Assembly: GCA_963675945.1 (NCBI GenBank) | Contig: OY780932.1 | Coordinates: 2,356,001-2,420,000 of the forward strand | DNA length: 64,000 nt | Source of the DNA: G963556115 sp963675945 | GTDB taxonomy: Bacteria; Planctomycetota; SZUA-567 | Reading direction: 5' to 3' | In this document: piece after piece, positions 1 through 8,546 of the stretch | How positions within the stretch are numbered: the first letter of the stretch is position 1 | Layout: every line of letters starts with the position of its first letter | Made by a program: the position numbers and the translations under genes | Notes under the pieces: model-generated | What the model saw: the letters and a program-made list of their open reading frames with translations, nothing else | Told to the model about the DNA's origin: nothing | The model's database searches: none

Positions 1-2
1 GA

Positions 3-77
3 ATTGACAAAAAAGAGCCGTATGTGGCGGTGTTGGCGCTCTTCTTTCTCAAAGCGGCGGTAAGTAAGGAAGGTTGA
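3..77 (+). CDS. 3' end of an unidentified gene
   Basis: A reading frame open from the window edge encodes 24 residues ending in FFLKAAVSKEG before TGA. It has a short hydrophobic run (VAVLALFFL). The position just ahead of ilvN would suit ilvB, but the sequence does not resemble an acetolactate synthase large-subunit C-terminus, so I do not assign it. It may also be a chance frame. Confidence 0.3.
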   Translation: MDKKEPYVAVLALFFLKAAVSKEG

Positions 78-188
78 ACGGATATGAGTATTTCCGGAGG
101 GGTGCGCTGAGGAATGGCTGTTTGTCAGATTGTGAATAGGTGGGCAATACTGGTTAATCTATGGATAGCGATATAAGGAGAGTTTGAG

Positions 189-668
189 ATGAGGCATATT
201 ATTTCTGCATTGGTGCGTAATAAACCCGGAGTACTGGCTAGAGTATCTGGATTGTTCAGCGCCAGAGGATTCAATATAGAGTCATTGGCGGTTGGGCAGA
301 CCGAAGATCCTGATGTCAGCCGTATGACTGTGGTGGTGCCGGGGGATGATGCTATTCTTGAGCAGGTGCGTAAACAGCTCAGTAAGCTGGTGGATACGAT
401 CAAGGTTCAGGATTTTGAGGAAGCGACCTCGGTTATTCGGGATTTGATGCTGGTCAAGGTCAAGACCAATCAGTCGAATCGGAGTGAGGTGATTGAGATT
501 GTCAATGTCTTCAGAGCCAAGATTGTGGATATGACTAATAGCGGGGTGATTATCGAGATAACCGGTGAAGAAGGAAGGCTTGAGCGTTTCCTGAATATGC
601 TCAGACCTTATGGAATTATTGAAACTATGCGTACTGGTAGAATTGCAATGGCGAGGAATGACAGTTAA
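189..668 (+). CDS. ilvN: Acetolactate synthase small (regulatory) subunit
   Basis: This is the regulatory subunit of acetohydroxyacid synthase, which catalyses the first common step of valine, leucine and isoleucine synthesis. It binds the catalytic IlvB subunit and carries valine feedback inhibition. The 159-residue length is normal. The N-terminal ACT domain is clear (HIISALVRNKPGVLARVSGL, then RGFNIESLAVG), and residues 80-159 form the usual C-terminal domain (EVIEIVNVFRAKIVDM, then GRIAMAR). The ATG follows an AAGGAGAG ribosome site. The catalytic subunit is not visible here and would lie upstream. The 3' end overlaps the next gene by 11 bases, so the two are probably co-transcribed. Confidence 0.95.
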   Translation: MRHIISALVRNKPGVLARVSGLFSARGFNIESLAVGQTEDPDVSRMTVVVPGDDAILEQVRKQLSKLVDTIKVQDFEEATSVIRDLMLVKVKTNQSNRSEVIEIVNVFRAKIVDMTNSGVIIEITGEEGRLERFLNMLRPYGIIETMRTGRIAMARNDS

Positions 669-1863
669 ATTGAAAGTCTGGCAAAATATACGAGTATTTC
701 TGTGTTTACTCCTGGGGGTTACCGCCTGGGGTAAAGCCCAAGATAATCTGCTTCCTGAGCTTGCGGTCAAAGCTCGGGAAGCTTTTGTTTTTATTGCTGG
801 AGGAAGCGGAGCGATTATCTCTAGCGACGGATATATTATTACTAATAACCATGTGGTGGGTACCAGCGGACATTACGGCGTGGCATTGGCTGATGGTCGG
901 CAGTACACGGCAGAGGTAGTAGGCAGGGATAAGCGCGGCGATCTGGCACTCTTGAAAATTAAACATGTAAACGGCCTTCCGACCTATAAGCTAGGAGATT
1001 CTAACAGGTTGCAGGTTGGTGAGCAGTGTTTGGCAATAGGTAATCCCTTCTCCCTGGGGCAGAATGACAAGGTGCCGTCGCTCAGTGCTGGGGTGATCTC
1101 GGCGGTGCATCAGTTTCGCAAGGGGTATAATGATGCGATTGTGGTCGATGCGCCGATAAACCAGGGAAATTCTGGCGGACCACTGCTCAATATGGCGGGA
1201 GAGCTCATCGGGATAAACGGGATGACTCAGACACATATGGGGCTCAGAGGCAATACAGGGATGGGGTATGCGATTCCGTCGGCACAGATTGAGATCTGGC
1301 TGCCTTTTCTGCAGGCGGCGGAAGGGGGAAATGTCTTCCACGGTCGGATTTCAGGATTTGAACTGACTGAGATTGGGGGGAGAGTCGAGGTTGTGTCGGT
1401 CAGCCCCGGTACCGACGCGGCTGCGGCAGGTTTCCGGGAAGGTGATATTATATTGCAATTTATGGGGCAGGATGTGACCAATGTTGCCAGATTGAATAGT
1501 ATTCAGGGTGCTTATCCGGCCGGTACTACCATGCAGGCGCAGGTACGCCGTGCCGACGGCAGCGAGAACGAGTTACTCTTCGAATTGGCGGCACTGCGCC
1601 CCTGGAAACAGGCATTTGTCCTTGCCAGACCCAAAGCCGGTGACCAGTATCCTGAACTCTCCATGGTCTTTGCGGGCACCTCGGCTGAGAAGGCCGGACT
1701 GCGTAAAGGCGATAAGATTGTGGCTATCGATAATCGGCCAGTACGGGTTCAGGCAATAAACCTTGTTTCCAGATATTTCTCAGGTCTTTGTGCTGGTGAT
1801 ACGGTGCAACTGCAGGTACAGCGCGGGGGGGATTATCTCAGTATTATCTTTACGGCAGAATGA
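658..1863 (+). CDS. HtrA/DegP-like periplasmic serine protease with two PDZ domains
   Basis: A secreted trypsin-fold protease of the HtrA family, 401 residues, probably a periplasmic quality-control protease or chaperone. Residues 8-27 form a signal peptide (hydrophobic VFLCLLLGVTAWGKA). The catalytic triad is His65 (TNNHVVG), Asp95 (RGDLALL) and Ser172 (GNSGGPL). Two PDZ domains follow, at about residues 225-310 and 315-400, each with the carboxylate-loop and hydrophobic pattern of DegQ PDZ domains (AAGFREGDIIL and KAGLRKGDKIV). I chose the ATG overlapping the end of ilvN because it starts directly before the signal peptide; a longer in-frame start exists but lies inside ilvN. Which paralogue (DegP, DegQ or DegS) it matches cannot be said. 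Confidence 0.9.
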   Translation: MTVKLKVWQNIRVFLCLLLGVTAWGKAQDNLLPELAVKAREAFVFIAGGSGAIISSDGYIITNNHVVGTSGHYGVALADGRQYTAEVVGRDKRGDLALLKIKHVNGLPTYKLGDSNRLQVGEQCLAIGNPFSLGQNDKVPSLSAGVISAVHQFRKGYNDAIVVDAPINQGNSGGPLLNMAGELIGINGMTQTHMGLRGNTGMGYAIPSAQIEIWLPFLQAAEGGNVFHGRISGFELTEIGGRVEVVSVSPGTDAAAAGFREGDIILQFMGQDVTNVARLNSIQGAYPAGTTMQAQVRRADGSENELLFELAALRPWKQAFVLARPKAGDQYPELSMVFAGTSAEKAGLRKGDKIVAIDNRPVRVQAINLVSRYFSGLCAGDTVQLQVQRGGDYLSIIFTAE

Positions 1864-1952
1864 TTTGCAATTTTTTTTGATATCCAATTATATATTGTGC
1901 TACTAAGTTTATTAGTTCATCAGTAAATTATCAACGATGATTGGAGTGATAT

Positions 1953-3308
1953 ATGAAAGAAATATTAGAATTATTCTTCCATGCATTTTGGAATGTACTT
2001 GCTGAGATGGCGCCATTTCTCTTGTTGGGATATTTGCTGGCCGGGGTGTTGTCGGTATTGGTTACCCCCGATACTATTCGTAAACACCTTGGAGGTAACA
2101 GGTTTGCCTCAATTCTGAAGGCGGCGCTCTTCGGTATGCCGCTGCCATTATGCTCCTGCAGTGTCATACCGGTTACCGCCTCACTACGTAAGGGAGGAGC
2201 CGGTAGAGGTGCGGTTGCCTCGTTTCTAATCTCTACGCCTACTACCGGGGTTGATTCGATCATGGCGTCATGGGCCTTATTGGGGCCGGTATTTGCTATA
2301 TATCGTGCTGTTATGTCGGTGATACTAGGAATGTTCTCGGGAATAATGGTCAATATCTTCGGGGGTGCGGATGAAGAGTATGTCGCTAAAGAAGGTGAGT
2401 GCAGTATACATGGAACCGCCGGTTGTGATTGTGAAGAACTCAATAAACCGCAGGGTAATGTGTTGCTGCGAATATTGCGTTATGGTTTTATTACTATTCC
2501 CAGGGATCTCGGTAGGCCTCTGTTAATCGGGGTGTTGGTGGTGAGTCTGATCGCGGCACTGATTGATGCCAGACTTGTCGAGCAGTTTCTTGGTAGCGGT
2601 ATTGGCACGATGTTGTTAATGCTGGTGGTTGGCATTCCGCTCTATGTCTGTGCTACCGCCTCTATTCCGCTGGCTCTGGGATTTATGGCGCTGGGTGCGA
2701 GTCCGGGGGCTGCTTTTGTCTTTCTGGTTGCCGGTCCGGTGACCAATGCGGCGACGTTGGCTATACTCTGGCGGATGATCGGTAAACGCCCTACCATTAT
2801 TATGCTGCTGAGTATCTTTGTCGGAGCACTTGCCGGAGGGATTGCGCTGGATCTGCTCTGGGACGGCATGGGTATTCCGGCGGCGGCAGAGCATGTCCAC
2901 GAGCATGGACACAGTTCGCTGCTTGATATCATTCTGGTGGTGATCTTTGTCGCGGTACAACTCTGGGCGGTTTATCGTAAGCGTCTGCTCTCACTCGTCT
3001 CCGGAGGCAGGATTGAAGTTGTTGATTCCTGTTGTGGCGATGACCATGATCATGACCATCATGGTACTTGTTGTAGTGGTGAGCCAGCAGCCAAGGTTGA
3101 GTGTTGTGCCGAGGCGGCTGAGCATGATCATAGTGTGGCTGCGGATGATGGTGACGTTAAAGCCAAGGTCGAAGTAGATTGTTGCTCTGAGGCGACGGCT
3201 TCAAAGGTTGAGAATTGCTGCCGTGAGCCGGGGAGTGGTGAGAAGTCGGCTTGTCCGCACTGTGCACAGAAACTTGGTGGTTCTCCTGTCGCTGAAAACG
3301 GAGAGTAA
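1953..3308 (+). CDS. SO_0444/YraQ-type permease, probable Cu/Zn efflux transporter
   Basis: A 451-residue polytopic membrane protein of the DUF318/YraQ permease superfamily. It has about eight hydrophobic helices over residues 1-345 and the family motif PLPLCSCSVIP near residue 65. The closest described subgroup is the SO_0444 Cu/Zn efflux family. The last 100 residues are exceptional: clusters such as CCGDDHDHDHH, GTCCSG, VECC, VDCCSE and ENCC, ending in CPHC. They give a Cys/His-rich cytoplasmic tail that would bind thiophilic metal ions. Another metal-like cluster (CSIHGTAGCDCEE) sits in a loop near residue 150. GGAG precedes the ATG. The substrate is inferred from the family and the tail. 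Confidence 0.85.
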   Translation: MKEILELFFHAFWNVLAEMAPFLLLGYLLAGVLSVLVTPDTIRKHLGGNRFASILKAALFGMPLPLCSCSVIPVTASLRKGGAGRGAVASFLISTPTTGVDSIMASWALLGPVFAIYRAVMSVILGMFSGIMVNIFGGADEEYVAKEGECSIHGTAGCDCEELNKPQGNVLLRILRYGFITIPRDLGRPLLIGVLVVSLIAALIDARLVEQFLGSGIGTMLLMLVVGIPLYVCATASIPLALGFMALGASPGAAFVFLVAGPVTNAATLAILWRMIGKRPTIIMLLSIFVGALAGGIALDLLWDGMGIPAAAEHVHEHGHSSLLDIILVVIFVAVQLWAVYRKRLLSLVSGGRIEVVDSCCGDDHDHDHHGTCCSGEPAAKVECCAEAAEHDHSVAADDGDVKAKVEVDCCSEATASKVENCCREPGSGEKSACPHCAQKLGGSPVAENGE

Positions 3309-3309
3309 G

Positions 3310-3384
3310 ATGCTTTGTCTTTTGGCGTATATTGTGATTGGGCGAGGTGTCGGGGGCGAATACGCCCCCTCCCCGGAGGGTTGA
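3310..3384 (+). other. Hairpin and 24-codon micro-ORF ahead of the HEAT-repeat gene
   Basis: Positions 3352-3358 (GGGGGCG) and 3363-3369 (CGCCCCC) form a perfect 7-bp GC stem with an AATA loop, just before the CGGAGG ribosome site of the next gene. The stem lies in a 24-codon frame that starts with ATG at 3310 and stops two bases before the next gene's start. There is no U-run, so a translational rather than a termination role is more likely. The micro-ORF may be chance. Confidence 0.4.
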
Positions 3385-3385
3385 T

Positions 3386-4717
3386 TTGTACTTTAAATTA
3401 TGGCTGGTAGTGCTGGGCTGTATGCTCTTGTCGGTAGGTGTCTATGGCTTGGATGATCCGCAGTTGCGTGCGGATTTTGCAGTGTCCTGTGATCTGGCGG
3501 GGCGAAGTGAGCTGGAGCGCAGGCAAGCAATAGAACGGATTGTCAGTCGTGGCGGGGAAGTGGAAGCGGACTTTATCGCCTTGCTTGCTAGTGAGCAGAC
3601 AATTGAACGTCAGCTGGCGGCGGAGATCCTCGGCGCCAGCGGTGGCGCTCAGTCTGAAACGGCGCTGATAACGGCGCTAACGCATAAGGATGTATTTTTG
3701 CAAGGGGCAGCGGCTAGAGCTCTGGCCGTTCTCTACTCTCGTCTGCCCCAGCAGTATCTGTTGGCGCGTCTTGGTAACGATCCGAGTAATCTGGTGACGC
3801 TGGCCGTACTTTACGGCGCCTATAAACGGGCGCGGTATAAATCTGAAGAGTTAGACCCGGAGTTGGTTCGGCGGATAAGCGCACTGGTACTGGTATCCGA
3901 GGATGCTACCGTACTTGAAGCTGCAGTGACGGTTCTCAAGTTTGCTAATACGCAGGAAGCGGTGCTGGCGCTTATTCAGATAGCGGGGCATAGTAAGAAT
4001 ACGGAAATTTTATGTGCAGTTTGTCAAGCACTGGCGGCTATCGCCCCGGAGGGTAAGTCGAAAGAGATTGAGCGGTTGGCGTTCTCAGGACGGGCGCGGT
4101 TGGAGGTGGAAGCCTGGATTGCCTTGACGGCGATGGGGTATGTCGATACCGATAAGGCGTTATCCGGGTTGGCGGTGAATCCTGATCCGCAGGTGCAGGC
4201 GCGGGCGATTGAGGCGTTGAGTGAATTCGGCGGGAAGTATATGCCGTTATTTATAAGTGCGCTCAAAAGTGTAGATGCCGGGGTGCGGCTGCAGGCGTTG
4301 TATGCCTTGAAGCGTATAGCGGCGGAACCTGCTGCGGCTAATATTGCCGAGATGATGGGGCCGCAAGGGGATATTGATCCCGTGATCAGAGCCGAGGCAG
4401 CGCTGGTCTTTGCCGAGTTAACCCGTTCCGGCGGGCTGGTGCCACTGCTCAAGGATGCACGTAATTCTGAGCCTCGGCGGCTTGAGTACCGCTTAGAGGC
4501 GATCCGGGCGCTAGGTGAACTTGGGGATGCCGGAGCGTTACGGGCATTGCTGGATCTGCTACGGGATGATAATGAGGCGGTACGCCTACAGGCGATACGG
4601 GCGCTAGGTGCGTTGGGAGACAAACGCGCTTTACCCCGTCTGCAGGAGGCGGTAAAGCAGCGTAGCGGTCAGGAAGAACTGCTGCTACAGGAGGTTATTA
4701 CAATTCTGGGCGGTTGA
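3386..4717 (+). CDS. Secreted HEAT-repeat protein
   Basis: A 443-residue protein. After a signal peptide or membrane anchor (LWLVVLGCMLLSVGVYG), almost the whole chain is built of about 30-residue alpha-helical HEAT/PBS-lyase-type repeats. Typical helix ends are AIEALSEFG, LQALYALKRIA, EAIRALGELGDAGAL and QAIRALGALGDKRAL. Such solenoids are protein-binding scaffolds, and no catalytic domain is visible. I chose the TTG at 3386 because GGAGG lies six bases upstream and the hydrophobic leader starts there; TTG at 3338 is in frame but would put charged and Pro-rich residues before the leader. The partner is unknown. The preceding permease is 77 bases away and may share the transcript. Confidence 0.8.
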   Translation: MYFKLWLVVLGCMLLSVGVYGLDDPQLRADFAVSCDLAGRSELERRQAIERIVSRGGEVEADFIALLASEQTIERQLAAEILGASGGAQSETALITALTHKDVFLQGAAARALAVLYSRLPQQYLLARLGNDPSNLVTLAVLYGAYKRARYKSEELDPELVRRISALVLVSEDATVLEAAVTVLKFANTQEAVLALIQIAGHSKNTEILCAVCQALAAIAPEGKSKEIERLAFSGRARLEVEAWIALTAMGYVDTDKALSGLAVNPDPQVQARAIEALSEFGGKYMPLFISALKSVDAGVRLQALYALKRIAAEPAAANIAEMMGPQGDIDPVIRAEAALVFAELTRSGGLVPLLKDARNSEPRRLEYRLEAIRALGELGDAGALRALLDLLRDDNEAVRLQAIRALGALGDKRALPRLQEAVKQRSGQEELLLQEVITILGG

Positions 4718-4977
4718 TTATTTTGTGCATTTTGAGTTGTTATCGGTAGTCGGGATATGTGGTACGGTACTTCTGCGCTGCGCGCGGATAATTGTAGTAA
4801 TAATAATAAGCGCGCATGATTTTCCTGATAGTATGCAGGTGAATTCCGAACCGGTGAGGAATGAGTCGTGTGCCTGCCTTTATATATAAAAGTATGTCGC
4901 TGCAAATTGCTGTGTAAGGTATAATAAATACTATTTGATGCGATAAAATGTTGCTGGTTTTTTCTAAAGTGTCTGCG

Positions 4978-5748
4978 TCAGCGCCAATCGTGGCTCCAGC
5001 CGGGAGTCTTGAGGCGTTGGCAGTAAGCCTGGTAGTCTTCGACCGTATCTACCTCAAGCCAGTTGCCAGAGATGGCGGTAGCGCCGATTCGTACACCCTG
5101 CTCCAGTAGAGCCGAGAGGAGTGAGGTCATATCCAGCTTTGCAACCTTTGCTGTTTCCAGCCCCTCTAGATAGTTACGAATCTGTTCCCAGCCGTTTGGG
5201 GTGATTTTGATAAGTCCCATATACTGCCCTTGAATTTTGCTGATGTCTGTAGTCTTCTGACCGATTTCTGTGAGTAGGCCATCCTGCTGGATAAAGGTCT
5301 CGGCATCGGAGAGTGGATCTTCCATGCGCAGGCGCCAGAGTTTTTCCCATTCGGTATCATAACTTATGGCGATATCCTCGGTATTTGCGAGCAGGGCTTT
5401 GACATGCTCAGTGGCGTATAGGATATCCGAGTAGGAGATGATACAGGTAGAGGCGTTGAGCAGCTCATTTGCGCAGGTCAGGGTCGATACCATATTGGTC
5501 TCAGCCCAAATGTCATTGTCGATGGTCTTGAAATCCAGGGCGAGAGCCGCAGGGTTGATGGTCTCCTTGAGGTAACCCCGAATGACGCTGATTTGTTCTA
5601 TTCCTGCGTCTTTGAGTGTCATTATCTGCCATTCAAGCAGGCTGTGACCGGCGATCTCGGTCAGGCATTTGGGTTGACTAGCAGTCATCTCATTGAGGCG
5701 CGAGCCGCGTCCGGCGGCTAGAATTACAGCTTCTAACGGTGATTTCAT
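4978..5748 (-). CDS. Nucleotidyltransferase, probable CTP:phosphoglutamine (or phosphocholine-type) cytidylyltransferase
   Basis: A 256-residue sugar-phosphate-type nucleotidyltransferase. The N-terminus has the signature AVILAAGRGSRL, followed by PKCLTEIAG with the conserved Lys, and DILY supplies a metal-binding Asp. The C-terminus ends in WLEVDTVEDYQAY, as in the phosphocholine cytidylyltransferase-like (LicC/Cj1416) group. Its start overlaps the stop of the upstream glutamine amidotransferase by ATGA. In Campylobacter jejuni the same two families, Cj1416 and Cj1417, make the CDP-phosphoramidate used to modify capsule. I infer a similar role, that is CTP plus phosphoglutamine giving a CDP-linked intermediate. 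A choline or glycerol phosphate substrate is the alternative. It is the last gene of a six-gene minus-strand operon. Confidence 0.75.
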   Translation of the reverse strand: MKSPLEAVILAAGRGSRLNEMTASQPKCLTEIAGHSLLEWQIMTLKDAGIEQISVIRGYLKETINPAALALDFKTIDNDIWAETNMVSTLTCANELLNASTCIISYSDILYATEHVKALLANTEDIAISYDTEWEKLWRLRMEDPLSDAETFIQQDGLLTEIGQKTTDISKIQGQYMGLIKITPNGWEQIRNYLEGLETAKVAKLDMTSLLSALLEQGVRIGATAISGNWLEVDTVEDYQAYCQRLKTPGWSHDWR

Positions 5749-6383
5749 TTCTGTTCCTCCAGGAATAATTGGCGAATAAGGGCTTTGTCGAAGTTGGCCG
5801 AAGGAGATATTCGTTCTGGATGCCAGCCTAGACCGATAAGTCGGCCGGTTTTACTGTATACCCCTTCAATATTGCCGTCTTGGTCGGTAATAAAGCTTTG
5901 CAGACTACCACAACTCTTGACCAACCAGTTATGATAGGAATTTACCTCGGTAATCTCCGGGAGCTGCAGAGCGAAAGGAGATTCCTGATACTCGACCTTA
6001 TGGGTGTTGATCGGATGCTCCGCTTCTATAGCACGGATGAGTGAGCCGCCATAATAACTGCAAAGCAGTTGCAGACCCCGGCATACTCCTAGCAGAGGCA
6101 GGGCGTTATGTTGGGCATAATTAATGAGGGCGGCTTCGGTCTCCTCACGGATTGCGACTTCATTGAGATCGTTGCCGCCACTGAGGATAATCGCTTCTAA
6201 CCCCCAGTCCGCAACGTATTCGGTGATACTACTACCGATATTGGGTAGCATCATCCAGGTGGCTTCAGGCAGAACCCGGCTGAAGAAGTCTGCCCAGTCC
6301 TGGGCGAGGCAGTCGCGTGGTTCATTGTAGCCTGCAGCATGGGCGACACGGGTGGTGACTCCGATTTTCAGTGTTTTACGCAT
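5745..6383 (-). CDS. Class I glutamine amidotransferase, peptidase C26-like; candidate gamma-glutamyl-CDP-amidate hydrolase
   Basis: A 212-residue protein with a class I glutamine amidotransferase fold. The nucleophile elbow is LLGVCRGLQLL (Cys near 112), with His and Glu in LGWHPERISP (near 192) and an oxyanion-region motif LSGGNDLNE. The family includes gamma-glutamyl-GABA hydrolase PuuD and Campylobacter Cj1417, which cleaves glutamate from gamma-glutamyl-CDP-amidate. Pairing with a cytidylyltransferase at an ATGA overlap favours the Cj1417-like role over GABA metabolism, since no putrescine genes are near. A glutamine kinase (Cj1418-like) and a CDP-amidate kinase (Cj1415-like) would complete the pathway and are not in the window. 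Confidence 0.75.
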   Translation of the reverse strand: MRKTLKIGVTTRVAHAAGYNEPRDCLAQDWADFFSRVLPEATWMMLPNIGSSITEYVADWGLEAIILSGGNDLNEVAIREETEAALINYAQHNALPLLGVCRGLQLLCSYYGGSLIRAIEAEHPINTHKVEYQESPFALQLPEITEVNSYHNWLVKSCGSLQSFITDQDGNIEGVYSKTGRLIGLGWHPERISPSANFDKALIRQLFLEEQK

Positions 6384-6432
6384 TGTGCTGTACTCCGATA
6401 TGGTTACGCGTCATTAAAATGCTGGGTCTAGC

Positions 6433-7647
6433 TCATTCTTCAGTGAGATCCCAATCAAGTACCTTTCGCTGGTTCTTGAGCAGCCAGCGATTGGTGGCTG
6501 CAGCTGCGCTGTCTAGGCGCCTGGCACTGGCGAGCAGGTCTGAAAATTCCTGTAGGTCGAGTTCAATGTTGGCTAGAAAACTACAGATATCCGGGAAGTT
6601 CTGCTTGAAGTTGGCGGTGGCGTAGATATGAATCTCTTCTGAGGAGCCGAAGACCCGTAAGGGGTCATCCAGCATCCTGATCTTCCACTCGCCGAAGATC
6701 CAGTGCGGCGTCCAGGCGGCAACAATTATATTCTCCTTGTTTTTGATGGCTTCTTCCAGACGCTTGACCATGTACTTATCATTCTTGGCGATTATCCGGT
6801 AATTTTTCAGACCGTATAATTCTATGGCGCGTTCGGTCATGTGGTGCAGCTTGGAGGATGGGTCTATACCATAGATGATGCCGCCTTCCTCTCTGCGCGA
6901 AAGTTCTTCTATCGAGTTTATCCCCATATAATCAGGTACGACCAGCCCAAGACGTGCGCCGGAGAGCCAGGCTCCGAGATCGACTATTTCATCGCCAGCA
7001 TCAACGATGAAGGCGGCATGCGTATTCGGGAGCCAAACCGACGGTGTGATATCGGCACGGTTGGTGACCATCAGCTGCCAGAGATCCTTGAGATTGTTCT
7101 GTGATATGTCTTTGGTGGTGATATCGACATTGAGGTTGGTATCCAGCGCTTCAGAGAGGAGGCTGGTAATGACCGTCGAGGTCGGCCACTCTTTGATATA
7201 GCCGATGCGCACCAGTGGTTTGCCTTTGCTGTATCTGAACTCCTCTTCGGTGTTGGTGTCCGGAGGGGAGACCAGAATGATGTAGAGGATAATATAGACC
7301 AGGCATACCGGTATGGTAGCGATGACGATGAGCTTTACCCAGCGGGGAATGGCAATGATCCGTTCTTTGCAGCTTAGGAGAAAGGCCATAAGCTGTTCAC
7401 TAATAGCTTTAGTCGACTCTGTAGTTTTGAGCGGATTGCCATTTTCGTCAAGCTCAGGCTCAGGCTTCTCTTTCTTCTTTCTGAGTGCGGTCGCGGAACG
7501 TAGCAGCACCTTCTTGAGTTCGCTTTGGAGGGTCTCTTCATTGCTGCCTTGAAAATAACCTTCCTGCGTCGGTTTGGGAGGGTCGGGGATTTTGCCGGCT
7601 ATCTTTTCAAGAAACCATGCTATCAGCCTCTTGAATATTCCTAGCAT
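6433..7647 (-). CDS. Membrane-anchored OpuAC/ProX-type substrate-binding protein
   Basis: A 404-residue protein with an unusual plan. It has a charged N-terminal cytoplasmic segment (residues 1-100, Lys/Glu/Pro-rich), one transmembrane helix (about 104-126, VKLIVIATIPVCLVYIILY), then an external OpuAC domain (about 145-400). The domain shows family hallmarks: VRIGYIKEWPTST, DITPSVWLPNTHAAF with a Trp that could be part of an aromatic cage, and IIVAAWTPHWIFGEWKIR. OpuAC domains bind quaternary amines such as glycine betaine, choline or carnitine. No ABC permease or ATPase is adjacent, so it may act as a sensor or an orphan binding protein. Its start overlaps the preceding stop as TGATG. Confidence 0.8.
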   Translation of the reverse strand: MLGIFKRLIAWFLEKIAGKIPDPPKPTQEGYFQGSNEETLQSELKKVLLRSATALRKKKEKPEPELDENGNPLKTTESTKAISEQLMAFLLSCKERIIAIPRWVKLIVIATIPVCLVYIILYIILVSPPDTNTEEEFRYSKGKPLVRIGYIKEWPTSTVITSLLSEALDTNLNVDITTKDISQNNLKDLWQLMVTNRADITPSVWLPNTHAAFIVDAGDEIVDLGAWLSGARLGLVVPDYMGINSIEELSRREEGGIIYGIDPSSKLHHMTERAIELYGLKNYRIIAKNDKYMVKRLEEAIKNKENIIVAAWTPHWIFGEWKIRMLDDPLRVFGSSEEIHIYATANFKQNFPDICSFLANIELDLQEFSDLLASARRLDSAAAATNRWLLKNQRKVLDWDLTEE

Positions 7648-8546
7648 CAGCGTTTCCTCTGATTGACCGATTGTTCGGATGCAAAGCTGGTTCTGAGAAC
7701 TTCGCCGGCACTTGAGTCGACATAGATGCGGTAGTAGGCCTGATTATGCAGTTCTGTCGAACCTTTGCCTGCCCAGAATTGGTAGACCGTATACTCGTGC
7801 TGTCCGGTGGCCTTACCCATAATTTTACGGAGTAGACTATCATCTTTTATCGGCGAGACGAAACGGGCACGATCCAGAATTGGGATGATCTCGGTAAGGG
7901 GCATTCCAGGGCGGATATAGTTATCATTGAGCCAGATGCAGGCATCCAGTCTGGTTCGGGGGTCGGTACTGGCGAGCTGGTCAATATAGTGTTGAGTATC
8001 CGGTGGGGCGGTCAGGAGGCTGTTGGCTTCTTCGCGCGCGATAGCTGCCTGCGGATCCTTGTAATCGGCTACACCGAGAATCCAGCACTTCTTTTGAAGC
8101 TGCTTTTTGAGGTAGCCTGTACCGTGGCACTGGTTGCAGGTGATGGCGATATTGGTACTCTTTACTTTGGATTGGATCGCATCCTGAATTTTGTTCGGTA
8201 GCGCCATTATCCCCGTACCCTTGCACTTGGGGCAGACCATATCCCGGTAGTAGGTTATACAGAATTTCTCTTGATCCTGCGAGTCTATCCAGGCACGGAG
8301 CGTGGTTCCTTTATTTCGCTCATCCTTGATTAACTCCTTGTATATTTCACCGTTATTGACTGCTGTGGTGACCGCGATAGCCACCCCTGGGCTATTGAGT
8401 TGCTCCTCGGCGAGGTAGTATTCGACAGCTTCTCGGGTAATGTTGGCAGAACCGCCTCCCATGCCGTCGGTGGGGTCGGCGCAGCCGATGACACTGCTGA
8501 AAATCAAGACTACTGCTAAGGATATAGTACAGGTTATCTTCTTCAT
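7647..8546 (-). CDS. Putative lipoprotein with a DnaJ-type CxxCxGxG zinc finger
   Basis: A 299-residue predicted lipoprotein. The N-terminal signal ends in a lipobox (SVIGC, Cys22). Two CxxCxGxG units, CPKCKGTG near residue 106 and CNQCHGTGY near 138, form one zinc-binding pair as in the DnaJ central domain. There is no J domain. The remainder is not recognised. It is packed between the parvulin frame (4-bp overlap) and the OpuAC gene (1-bp overlap), so it is surely co-translated with them. A periplasm-facing zinc finger next to a SurA-like chaperone suggests protein handling, but that is inference. Confidence 0.7.
   Translation of the reverse strand: MKKITCTISLAVVLIFSSVIGCADPTDGMGGGSANITREAVEYYLAEEQLNSPGVAIAVTTAVNNGEIYKELIKDERNKGTTLRAWIDSQDQEKFCITYYRDMVCPKCKGTGIMALPNKIQDAIQSKVKSTNIAITCNQCHGTGYLKKQLQKKCWILGVADYKDPQAAIAREEANSLLTAPPDTQHYIDQLASTDPRTRLDACIWLNDNYIRPGMPLTEIIPILDRARFVSPIKDDSLLRKIMGKATGQHEYTVYQFWAGKGSTELHNQAYYRIYVDSSAGEVLRTSFASEQSVNQRKR

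Noticed and set aside
84..110. Eight-codon frame before ilvN as an attenuation leader
   Set aside because: It lacks runs of Leu, Val or Ile codons and no terminator hairpin follows it.
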